Positions 1-8,357 of a DNA stretch of 10,177 nucleotides are shown piece by piece. The notes beneath the pieces are model-generated. The model saw nothing but the letters and a program-made list of their open reading frames with translations. It did no database searches and was not told the DNA's origin. The DNA is from Phoronis ovalis. Taxonomy: Eukaryota > Phoronida > Phoronidae. A program made the translations under genes and the position numbers. The DNA lies in the NCBI GenBank assembly GCA_028565635.1, contig JAOXYB010066856.1:1-10177 (forward strand), written 5' to 3'. Position 1 is the stretch's first letter. Each line of letters opens with the position of its first letter.

Positions 1-89
1 CTTTAAGCGACTTAACTTGCAAGTGTGGACACGAAGCGACTTCAATTCGCTTTCTGCCACAAGCTGATTTTTAATAACTTTTATGTATT

Positions 90-136
90 TATATATATAT
101 ATATACATCATATATATACATGCATATATATATACA
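90..136. repeat. AT/ATAC microsatellite
   Basis: This is an interrupted TA dinucleotide tract with ACATCA and ACATGC interruptions. Similar shorter tracts occur at about 1719-1740, 1799-1810 and 2641-2671. They are simple-sequence repeats in non-coding DNA. Confidence 0.85.
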
Positions 137-1848
137 CCTCCTTGAACTAAAGAGCTCCGCATGTCGGAAGTGCATGAAAGTATAATAAAGCGCTTAGAGA
201 TATTTGAAGATAGAAGCGAATTAAAGCATGCCAGTGTGAATGGAAAGTGAAGCGCTCAAAGTGTGAGTGTGAATTGGGCTATTAGCAAAAAATGTTATTT
301 ACAAGAATCTTATTCTATATGAGATAGGCAGAGGCTTTGAAAAAAGTGTATAGCCACTGTTTAGTACTATTTACAAAAGGTGTACTTAAACCAGTTTCCC
401 TTTTAATAACTGAATACAATTGAATTGCTACATAACATGTTGCAAAGATCAGGGCAAAAACATGCAGGATTGGTGTTTTTTTGATGTCATTTGTAGAAAA
501 TTTTAGCAGGTGTCAGCCATAGAGACTTGGTATGTCTGCATGTTGTTAGTTTTTTTAAATCTATAGATAGTGTCATGATGCATACATGTTAGAAGTTAGT
601 GACCTTGCTATTTACTGCTAAGCACAGAACACATCTCACCTTTCTCAGTGCAGCAAATTCCGACTGTTTCCAAAATTTAATCAGCAGAAATTTTTTAAAA
701 CTTATTAGAAGTTTTACACTTTTTGAGAGCACAACACAAATAATAGTAGCTCCAAATGTAACTTTGTTTTTTTTTTAAAGATGTTTCTCAAAATGTGCAA
801 TCATGTTCAGTGTGCAACTAACAGCGTTTTAATTGCTACAAGTTGCTACATAATTACCACTCCATGGTAGTTGCAAATGCCTGGAAGCAATTCTTTTGAC
901 TAGTCTCATGAGACCAAATTTCTTGAAAGATTGCCTAGGATCGATATAGATATCAATTCAAATGAAGCTCACTTATGTTGCAATCTGTTTAAAAGCCAAT
1001 ATTTGTTTTTAAAAATTTATTTTGTAAAAAGTATGACCAGTCCTATTATAGTACTTATTCTAACACCGTTATTCTGGAAGTACAAAAACTAACATTTATC
1101 TGATATTGAATGATCAACATTTTCCTATGACAATCACAGAATGGTACAAATATCAATAACTGATTCTTTTCAGCTCATTTCCATGTATTATCCTACACAA
1201 GGAGCCCATAATAGAATTTAGAAAAAAATATATATATCCTATTCCCTGTAAGGAAATCTTTTCAGAAAATCTTTATTTTCCATTTGTACAAAATACTTTC
1301 ATTTTCTAATATGTAAAAAGTCTTCTTGTGAAGGATACATGGCTTCCTATTACAGTTCAATCGCTAGCAGGCTGCTACCACTCGAAACACAAGTAATCAT
1401 TATTTGTGCATAAATAGTAAAACTACTTGTTTCCACGACCAAAATAATTATCAATGCCATTGCAAACGACGACAGTGGCATTTTTCCTGTTGTACATCCA
1501 TTTGCATCTATGAGAAAATATGACTCACAACATAATTTACTTAGTATTATGATAACAATAATTTACCACACGATTACTAAAATGAAAACTAACCTATTAC
1601 TAAATCAGATTATATATAGGCAGTGAAAGCTACCGCATTTAATAATTCTATTGATATTCCTTTTCAAAAACACAAATTCCAAATGATACATGAGTAAAGT
1701 ATGGCCATAATGACCTTATTTATATATATAATATAATTTTTTAAATACCACACAAAATATATCTTTTAAGACTATGTCAATACATACTTCGTCACAAATT
1801 ATATATATATGAATACATATTAATATTAATTAATCATATCATATTAAC

Positions 1849-1868
1849 TCTAACTCCTTCGAGTTAGA
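1849..1868. other. Perfect 8-bp hairpin
   Basis: TCTAACTC and GAGTTAGA are separated by four bases (CTTC), a perfect 8-bp inverted repeat. It lies in non-coding DNA about 1.1 kb beyond the last stop. It could be a 3' UTR stem-loop if the transcript reaches here, or a remnant of a mobile element. Confidence 0.5.
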
Positions 1869-2641
1869 TGACTGATAAATGGACACAGAACTAAGAGAAT
1901 GTTTCAATAAAACAATGAAACATACCCATTGAATCTTTTCAGCCCCTACCCTGACAGAATAACATTTTTTTTACAGATTTTCAATGTGACACTTGTTCAT
2001 AAGAAATATTTATTTTCCGACTTTTGAAATACAAAGTTAACAACACAAAAGATAGATACCGCAAAGGAAGACAATGAATATTCTGTGCCCATTTACAACA
2101 AATTTAATCGAAAAACACAAATTTGAAATCAAGCATTTTGTACAAGCATTTACAAAGTCATTCAACACAACCAATTTTTTTAGTATCAGTATTTCTGCCA
2201 AGCAAACAGTAAATAGAGATATGACATCATGATTTTAAGATAATAAGCTCAAAACCTTAACAATAAAAAAGACAATACTACATGACATTTAGCACAAGCT
2301 GCCACCACATAGCAGCACGCATCCAAATAACATTCACTAAATCACACTAAACTCTTCGCAAGTTCCACTCAGAAGTTGCATTTTGAGAATACCTCTTGTT
2401 GCACTTACAAATGCAGAATTACAAATGAAAAGAACATGAAGTAAATTTTTGGACAAGGGATTAGGGGCCAAACTCTATACAGTTCACAGTGCTACTCACT
2501 GTATAACTATACTAATTTGTTATTTTAGTACTTGGTGTTAGAAAACAGTTGAACACAACGGTCAACGGTTAAGAAACAATTGTTAGTGCAACAACAGTTA
2601 TTTTATTCCTATCACCAGTATGTCATGCACATGCTCAAGTA

Positions 2642-2657
2642 TATATACATATATACA
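2642..2657 (-). promoter_or_regulatory. Tandem UGUAUAUA octamers (Pumilio-like), if transcribed
   Basis: The plus strand has TATATACA twice with no spacing, which on the gene strand is UGUAUAUA repeated. This fits the Pumilio/PUF consensus UGUANAUA and lies about 335 nt beyond the ETKV stop, so it could be in the 3' UTR. It sits in a TA-rich microsatellite, so chance is a serious alternative. Confidence 0.25.
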
Positions 2658-2921
2658 TAGATATGTATATAACCCTTCAGATTACATGGACTGAATGCAA
2701 ATTGTGTACGTATAACCAGTGAATTGACGTTTACAAAGTCTCTAAATGTAAGTGCCCCAGAGCATCAGATGAGTATTCACAGAATTAAGAAAATGCAGCA
2801 CCGTTTGTGCCAAATTATTCAAACAAAACTTAATTTAAAACATTTATGTCTTGTTTTTGGAAATTGACAACATTTTGAGATAAGTTTGAAATATTCATCT
2901 TGATGTCTATGTTATATTACA

Positions 2922-2927
2922 TTTATT
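2922..2927 (-). terminator. AATAAA poly(A) signal candidate
   Basis: A canonical minus-strand AATAAA lies about 65 nt beyond the exon 2 stop. Others occur further out at 2602-2607, 2009-2014, 1272-1277 and 1016-1021. Any of these could end the transcript; the sequence alone does not choose between them. Confidence 0.25.
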
Positions 2928-2985
2928 AACAACTATCTGTCTTTCTTAGTGCCACAGCATGTTGCTTTGATTTAATACAGTAAGT

Positions 2986-2991
2986 TTTATT
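2986..2991 (-). terminator. AATAAA overlapping the ETKV stop codon
   Basis: The minus strand reads TGAATAAA, so a canonical poly(A) signal shares the last base of the exon 2 stop. An ATTAAA follows at 2971-2976 and a GU-containing stretch (TGCTGTGG) a little further. If used, the 3' UTR would be only some tens of bases. The hexamer is common in AT-rich DNA, so its use is uncertain. Confidence 0.3.
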
Positions 2992-3155
2992 CAGACTTTT
3001 GTTTCAAATTTTGCAGAGCCTGTGCCCTCTTGTGAGGGGGCAGTTTGAGATCTCATTTTCATAACATTGTGTACTGAATGTAAACTAAACTGGGAAGACA
3101 TGCTATGCCGGTCCCGTGCATCTATAACCCGACGGAAAGCATGAACTACACGAAT
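2991..3155 (-). CDS. ATP2B: PMCA alternative last exon 2: different calmodulin-domain half, short tail ending ETKV
   Basis: This exon has 165 nt in phase 0 after a good acceptor (TTTGTTTTACAG), giving 54 residues and a TGA stop. It opens IRVVHAFRRVIDARDRHSMSS, which aligns with LRVVRAFKST at the same junction and with the IRVVNAF of vertebrate PMCAs. FSLHSVHNVMKMRSQTAP follows, with a resemblance to the SIHNFM block of vertebrate b-forms. The C-terminus ETKV is again a class I PDZ ligand. The calmodulin half is more basic and the tail is less than half as long as that of exon 1. Reading through the acceptor in the same frame would be intron, so the start is set by the splice site and not by an ATG. 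Its use in mRNA is inferred, not seen. Confidence 0.85.
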   Translation of the reverse strand: MRVVHAFRRVIDARDRHSMSSQFSLHSVHNVMKMRSQTAPSQEGTGSAKFETKV

Positions 3156-4190
3156 CTGTAAAACAAAAAGGAAATATAAACAAAAGAAAAAACATAAAAC
3201 AGGACAACTTTCACGCATACACAACTAAAGTTATCTTGTGATCAGTTGTTTAAGAATGTGGGACTATCGCAAGAATAAAAGTTAGTACAGGCAGCAATTA
3301 ATATTCATGCAGTATATCGATCATTCAGATGCTTAACAGGTGACAAGGACAGAACATCACTAGAAGCAATTGCATACAACATTAGTTTGAACAGAAAAAC
3401 GAGTTACTGCCTTGCATAATACAAGAAAGGAAGAACTGTATGTATACTGAAACATCAGCTGTTAACTGGTAAATTACACACAGTGACAAAATTTGAAACA
3501 CACAACATTTGTGTTGCATGTGATTACATTTTGTACATTATTTCCTGAGCATCTATTTCCCCGTGATGCAGAAGGTAGAAACAAGAACTGTTTATCAAGA
3601 AATGCTCTTGTCAAGGCAACCAGTTTACTCTTCTACAATTCCTTACAGGTTAATGCTTCTAATAAATGTTAAAGTTAGAAGCAATGCAACACTGGAGGTG
3701 GTATTAATAGACATGCATTCATCAGAGGGACAGCTGTTGGTGCTTGCAGCATTCTCTAATAAGAAGCACTGAAAACTGACAATAATTGATAAGACAATAT
3801 GATTTTCAGAAGCAGCAAGGAGTGCATGTAGCAAGATTTCTAGCCTGTTTTGCACACTTCATATGTACAAACTGGCTTGTCAAAATATAACACAAAATTT
3901 CAATTTAGAAAAAACATTTTAAGTATGATAACCTTAGTGACTTTCCAGATGAAGGAGGCAATATTCTGTAAATGACAAATTTAAATGTTTGATTTATATC
4001 TTAATAATCAACCTGCTTAAAGCTACAGGAAGTCCATACTTCTTTTGAAGCAAAATCACATTTCTAATTCACACAAACTTCGCTAAAGGTAATAAATACT
4101 ATGCCAATAAATTCCAGGGAATTAAAACGTCTCCACCACCATTTCAACAGGCAATTATCAGTCACAACAATAAATGTAAATATCACAGAA
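3156..4190 (-). other. Region between the two alternative last exons (3' UTR of exon 1 and/or intron)
   Basis: About 1 kb separates the ETSI stop from the acceptor of exon 2. On the minus strand I find no AATAAA and no ATTAAA, only a TATAAA variant at 3992-3997. No conserved coding is seen; the open frames of about 70 codons on either strand (3563-3772 plus, 3643-3855 minus) have no family resemblance. Confidence 0.6.
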
Positions 4191-4565
4191 TCATATCGAG
4201 GTTTCATTGTCCTTTACTGGTCGGTAATTGACATTTGTGGCACTAGATGTCTGTAAGGACTGCTGTCTGACTGGCGTTGACAATGACACTACTAAATGTT
4301 TGCTCATAAGAGGTACATTCTCCACAGATTGACTACGGCCACGCGAGTTAGGGTCATGTGGTGACAACCGGAAAGAGCTCCCATTTTGATCCCTTTGGAA
4401 AGCTCTGTTATTTTCTCCATCTATAAAGAGCTCTGACAATGGTCTGTGGCCACCATGATGGCTATGACTACGCATACGTAAACTACGAAAACTGTGACTA
4501 CTGTGTACGCTACGTTTTTCTTCTAAATCTTCTAAGGTGCTCTTAAATGCTCTCACAACTCGTAG
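4191..4565 (-). CDS. ATP2B: PMCA alternative last exon 1: calmodulin-domain second half, long tail ending ETSI
   Basis: This exon has 375 nt in phase 0 after the acceptor TTTAACAG, giving 124 residues and a TGA stop. It opens LRVVRAFKSTLEDLEEK, the second half of the calmodulin-binding domain, almost identical in type to insect PMCAs. A Ser/His/Arg-rich stretch follows (KRSVHSSHSFRSLRMRSHSH), then an acidic patch (ELFIDGENN) and a Ser-rich, presumably disordered tail with basophilic-kinase-like sites (RGRSQSVEN). The last four residues, ETSI, fit the class I PDZ ligand S/T-x-hydrophobic and parallel the ETSL/ETSV ends of vertebrate b-type PMCAs, which bind MAGUK-type PDZ proteins. No strong donor is visible inside it, so it is most likely terminal in transcripts that use it. 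Confidence 0.93.
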   Translation of the reverse strand, partial: LRVVRAFKSTLEDLEEKRSVHSSHSFRSLRMRSHSHHGGHRPLSELFIDGENNRAFQRDQNGSSFRLSPHDPNSRGRSQSVENVPLMSKHLVVSLSTPVRQQSLQTSSATNVNYRPVKDNETSI

Positions 4566-5869
4566 CTGTTAAACAACAAGAAAGCAGTTAGGGTTAAGAG
4601 CAAGAAGCATGCCAGAGCAGGAATTATCTTTCCCATCCTCAGCGCTATTACCGGCAAGCTGTAAAGTTCTACTATAAAGCGCAAGCAATGGTTCACTCCT
4701 CAAGCTATATAGAACAAACTATATAATTAGACTCTGGGTACATATCACATCAAGGACACTGGCATATTGAAAATGTAGACAACAGTTGATTTATTATAAA
4801 AACAGGCCATATTAAGATATTAATCAAGGTGCACTTTTCAGATAATAAATAAGAACAACATAGGTGCAGAACTGGTATACTCCGAAAAGAATCTGCAACA
4901 ATTCAATGCAGCTATTGATTATATTTAACAGAGAAAATGTCAAGACAGAATGGTTATATCACAATTTCTACTGTTGTAGCTATGAATGCATGGAAAAATG
5001 ATGGTTTCTTGGACTCAACATGATGAAAACCTGCCGACATAAATTGTGATAAATTTAATAACACTATGAAGTTAGCATAGCATTCCTTGGACCCATTACA
5101 ACTGCCTATGCATTGTGCTTCAGACAAAAATATTAAACAAGCTCCAGAGCTTTAAATGTACAAGTTGCTTGAAGAAGGAAAGATGGTTAATAGAGGGGTT
5201 CTCATTCACTCACAGTCTCGCCATCATAAAACAAGGATATGCCAAACATAAAGGGGAGCATAAGGTAGCACAAAGACGAGCAAACAATCAGCAAATCACA
5301 ATGCATACAAATATACACAACATAAATAAAAGCAGCCTGCTGGGGCAGATAATTTAATGTAAGTTGACAATGTGGTTTTTAAATTGATTTTGTTTATATA
5401 TGCTTCGGCACTATAAATCTTGTGCAAACGGTAATTTTCAGTTTATCTCCGTGGAAGTGGTGCAAATGTGTTTTTTACTCTCTAAGTCCAAAGCATACTG
5501 CCGGTTTGTTTACCTTCCCATGAGATAACACAACAAAAAGCAAAAACCATGGGACCAACAGCAAAATGCATGCTCATATAAGCTGCGCAGCAAGGTCATA
5601 AAATATTTTGGTGGACTGCACTAAGACAAATTTAGATGGTGTAACTATCCTAAAGACATTTCACTCAATGCTAACGGCAAATGACAATATTCAATCTACA
5701 GCCTACAAACAGGTGGTACAAAATGGCGGGTGGCACTAGCAAAAAACTTATTGACTACCTCAAAAAGCAACTGTGTATGTGCGGTCACCAAACAACATTG
5801 CTGCCCTAGCTTACATCAGCACGCACTCAGAATGGACATAAAGCATGAAGATTTGTGATGGCTACTTAC
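4566..5869 (-). other. 1,304-nt intron upstream of alternative exon 1
   Basis: This is the longest intron in the window. It is bounded by GTAAGT at the 5' side and TTTAACAG at the 3' side; when exon 2 is used instead, the intron is 2,714 nt. It contains an 80-codon plus-strand open frame (5115-5357) with no recognisable domain. No third copy of the VVxAF-type exon was recognised by eye. Confidence 0.7.
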
Positions 5870-6043
5870 CTGATGTTGCAGTCTAGTTAAGCCACGAATC
5901 CACAAAATTTGTCCACGACTCTGTGATGATGGTACTGCATTTATGTCACCACCAGCTACATCGCCATCTGGTATATCTTTTGGTTCGCCACCTCCACAAC
6001 TAAAGCTCTTAGGTATTTTATGTGTTGGGAAGCTGGTGACTAG
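5870..6043 (-). CDS. ATP2B: PMCA exon: cytosolic linker and first half of calmodulin-binding domain
   Basis: This is a 174-nt, 58-codon exon in phase 0 on both sides (acceptor CAG before 6043, donor CATCAG|GTAAGT). It starts LVTSFPTHKIPKSF, has a poorly conserved Gly/Asp-rich linker of about 25 residues, and ends SQSRGQILWIRGLTRLQHQ. RGQILWIRGL is the N-terminal half of the PMCA calmodulin-binding, autoinhibitory helix; its Trp is the main hydrophobic anchor for calmodulin. In vertebrate PMCAs the coding sequence diverges by alternative splicing directly after the equivalent ...IQTQ, and this donor falls at that residue. It can be joined in frame to either downstream exon. Confidence 0.96.
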
Positions 6044-6767
6044 CTGAAATACAATTATATAACATTATTCAAGAGCTGATAAAAATAGTGCTCCGTCACA
6101 TAATTATTAATTTAAATTCAGACAACATAAGAAATAGTGTACCTCCATGGTGGATATTGGAGAGATTGGCCTTAGTGAAGTTTACAGTTGGTAAGAAGTA
6201 GATGCTTATTGAAAATATGGACAACAAAAGCACTTAAAATCCTTTTAATTGCCTGTTAGTTGTCTCAAATACACATCTAGCCTGTCTACAAGGTAAAGGA
6301 GAACTAATTATATGAAGATTTAATATATTGCTAGTTGATAATTTTGACAATTTTACATTTTAGTAGTGAAAATAGAAATTACATAAAAATGGAATTTATT
6401 GGCATAAAACAATATGACTAGATATAAGTTAACAGTTGAAAAAAAACTTCATGATCTGATCAGCTATCTATTTTTATGCATCATTTACTTTTTTACACAA
6501 TACTTACTCAACATCGCTGACAAATGCCCTTACACAATATATTTAATTAACACATTTTACCCTTACTCCTTTTTCCTGGAGAAACATATCTTGAAAACAC
6601 AGGATACATTACAGTGACACAAATATTTAATTCTGTTGCAGATTTTACTCTTAATTGCCAAAAACCTGTATCAGTCATGTATTGGAAGCATAAGAAAACA
6701 GAATTTCATTTGAATGTGAATTCATTCTGGCAAGTTGAGTTTACACGAACAAAACATTCCATTTTAC
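6044..6767 (-). other. 724-nt intron carrying a dispersed repeat
   Basis: This intron separates the TM10 exon from the calmodulin-domain exon. It is AT-rich and, apart from the repeat copy near its 3' end (6136-6226), shows nothing I can name. The plus-strand open frame at 6414-6617 is low-complexity and hydrophobic and is most likely chance. Confidence 0.7.
6136..6226. repeat. Dispersed repeat, copy 1 (intronic)
   Basis: The block from 6157 to 6210 aligns without gaps to 10105-10158 with four differences in 54 positions, all transitions. Shared sequence extends left to an AGTGTACC motif after a gap of about 7 nt, and right to a shared ATGGACAACA after a small indel. This is the pattern of two diverged copies of one mobile-element family. 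No terminal inverted repeats, target-site duplication or pol III box could be identified, so the class is unknown. Confidence 0.75.
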
Positions 6768-6875
6768 CTGTCCCCAAAGAAGGGCTCCAACGCCAAAGAA
6801 CAGACACCACATCCACTGGTAAGGCTCCAGTGGGCTTGTCTTAAAAACTGGTCCACATAGTTCAACAACGATGAC
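6768..6875 (-). CDS. ATP2B: PMCA exon: end of TM9 and TM10
   Basis: This is a 108-nt, 36-codon exon in phase 0 on both sides, with acceptor GAAAAG and donor CAG|GTAAAA. It encodes VIVVELCGPVFKTSPLEPYQ followed by WMWCLFFGVGALLWGQ. The start completes TM9; CGPVFKTSPL is the last extracellular loop; QWMWCLFFGVGALLWGQ is TM10, with the usual WGQ at the membrane exit. The acceptor has only a short pyrimidine tract (TTTCTTTG), but the homology and frame make the boundary secure. Confidence 0.95.
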
Positions 6876-7132
6876 CTTTTCAAAGAAACAGACAATGTTT
6901 ATGTATCTGACATGCAGTAACATATATTAAAATGTTGCCATTAATAACATATGTCAATTATTAGGAACTACTTTCTGTACCAACGGAAACATGATGATCT
7001 ATACATAACAATTACACTAATACTAGAAGAAGAAATTCAGATAATGTTTTATTAGTTTCTACACTGTTTAGACAATATGGTTCAAGATTGCTGCCTTTTA
7101 TCTATGCAGTGAGGTACAACATTTTCCTTTAC

Positions 7133-7344
7133 CTGTACTGTCATGGTGGTTAACCAGATACCAATAAATAAGGGGTTCCTATGCAGACCTTCGAAGACAT
7201 TTCTCTGCCCATGAATTTTCCTAGCATTAATCTCGTTGAACAATGTCATAAAGACAAAAGTGTTAAATATGATAGTAAAGTGCTGCGTAGGTGGTCCACG
7301 TAAAGAGCTGTGGATTCCATCATCGATGTCGAATAAATCTGCAC
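7133..7344 (-). CDS. ATP2B: PMCA exon: TM8 and TM9
   Basis: This exon has 212 nt, entering in phase 1 and leaving in phase 0 (acceptor ATGACAG, donor CAG|GTAAAG). After completing a Gly codon with the previous exon it reads ADLFDIDDGIHSSLRGPPTQ, then HFTIIFNTFVFMTLFNEINA, then RKIHGQRNVFEGLHRNPLFIG and IWLTTMTVQ. The first 20 residues are the extracellular TM7-TM8 loop. HFTIIFNTFV...NEINARK is TM8 with its very conserved cytosolic end. NPLFIGIWLTTMTVQ begins TM9, which finishes in the next exon. The NEINARKIHGQRNVFEG block is close to invariant in animal PMCAs. Confidence 0.97.
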
Positions 7345-7944
7345 CTGTCATAGAGAGGAAGCTTATTTATAAATAGAACTTTCCAAGCATATCTAATGAA
7401 TTATGTTACACAGATATTCATGTAACTTCATATATTTTAAATCTAATGGTTCCTCTACAAAAATTACCAGAGCATCATTGAGCAAAATAAAAACACCTTA
7501 TGGCAAACACATATAAAAGAAATGCTCTACAAAGCATGCTCAATATTTTCTTTTTATTCTGCAGTTCAAATTAATTGGCTCCTCCTCTTATAAAAATGCT
7601 AATAATATTTTTTGTTTAAACATGCATCATTTGATTCCCGCAAACAAAATGTCTGAAGCAGACATCAAAGATGATCACAGTTTGATTTGGGATAGCTTAC
7701 TGCTAGGTGCTTTCACCTTTTTTTTCTTGAAACTTAGCATCCAGATAATTGTGTTGATGTTGATACCAAACACCGCCTGTTAATGCAATCTTTGGCAGTT
7801 CAAATAATAATTTCAAGCTTTGGTGTTAATGGCTAACACTCGGTACATTTAACTCGAAATTAAAAAAATATTCGTGTCTGCAAATACTTTCTTCTTTTGT
7901 ACGTGTCACCCTGTACAGCAATTGTAGAACATTTTTCAACTTAC
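7345..7944 (-). other. 600-nt intron in the TM7-TM8 loop
   Basis: This phase-1 intron has donor GTAAGT and acceptor ATGACAG. Most of it is AT-rich without structure. A slightly more GC-rich patch around 7700-7830 contains the candidate cassette exon described separately. Confidence 0.7.
7717..7776 (-). other. Candidate 60-nt cassette exon in the TM7-TM8 loop intron
   Basis: Inside the 600-nt intron between 7945-8158 and 7133-7344, the minus strand has an AACAG acceptor immediately before 7776 and an AAAG|GTGAAA donor after 7717. The 60 nt between them have no stop and enter and leave in phase 1, exactly as the flanking exons require. They would add about 20 residues (GGVWYQHQHNY... LDAKFQEKK) to the extracellular TM7-TM8 loop. 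Against this, the pyrimidine tract is weak, the donor lacks G at +5, and the product without the insert already has the normal family length. The open frame also continues upstream of the acceptor (LLFELPKIALT), so an old repeat fragment is an alternative. Confidence 0.2.
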
Positions 7945-8158
7945 CAGCAAATAATATAACAATAACAACTGTTAGTTGATATATAGATTGCCCTACAATA
8001 TTTTGCATCATCCTTCTAGAAATGAGAGGTTTTGTTCGCCCGTACGGTTTCCTTTGCAGTAACTCTTCTGTTGGAAGCTCTGTTGCCAATGCTAGTGATG
8101 CTAAAGTGTCCATAATTAAATTCACCCATAACATTTGGATGGCTTTCAGAGGACTATC
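7945..8158 (-). CDS. ATP2B: PMCA exon: TM6 calcium site and TM7
   Basis: This exon has 214 nt, entering in phase 0 and leaving in phase 1 (acceptor TTTAACAG, donor GCTG|GTAAGT). It encodes 71 codons from [18 protein letters not shown] through [40 protein letters not shown] to [15 protein letters not shown]6 contains the Asn and Asp of WVNLIMD, which in PMCAs form the single high-affinity Ca2+ site together with TM4 residues. The cytosolic [13 protein letters not shown] loop before TM7 is a family hallmark. The last hydrophobic run is TM7. Confidence 0.97.
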
Positions 8159-8357
8159 CTGTTAAAGGACAATATAAGTTTGTGATACAACAGAAAGTAA
8201 CACATTGTGTCCTAAACCTAACTAAGCTTAATAATACGTTCATTTCGCAATGATAACACTTATTTTTCCATAAAATATAATGCTCTTTATATATCACAAA
8301 CAAAACAATCACTTTACAAACACAATGCCAGTGACAACGAAAGATATTAATACTTAC

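Larger units (their letters stand above)
1..2990. other. Non-coding 3' flank or 3' UTR, no gene recognised
   Basis: Nearly 3 kb of AT-rich sequence downstream of the last PMCA stop has no open frame of note on either strand and no recognisable tRNA or rRNA. It carries scattered minus-strand poly(A) hexamers, TA microsatellites, a T10 run near 767-776 and the hairpin at 1849. The proximal part is probably 3' UTR; where the transcript ends is not visible. Confidence 0.7.

Noticed and set aside
3563-3855. Open frames of about 70 codons on both strands between the alternative exons
   Set aside because: They overlap each other, lack any recognisable motif and are not flanked by splice signals that would join PMCA.
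4569-4658. Open stretch after a TTTACAG acceptor (begins LAGNSAED), 29 codons to a TAA just before exon 1
   Set aside because: The phase fits, but the peptide has no calmodulin-site or PDZ features and no PMCA resemblance; a chance open frame next to a chance CAG is more likely.
5115-5357. 80-codon plus-strand open frame within an intron
   Set aside because: Low-complexity composition, no domain, no promoter or splice context; consistent with chance in AT-rich DNA.
6614-6844. 76-codon plus-strand open frame
   Set aside because: It overlaps the TM10 exon in antisense and has no recognisable domain.
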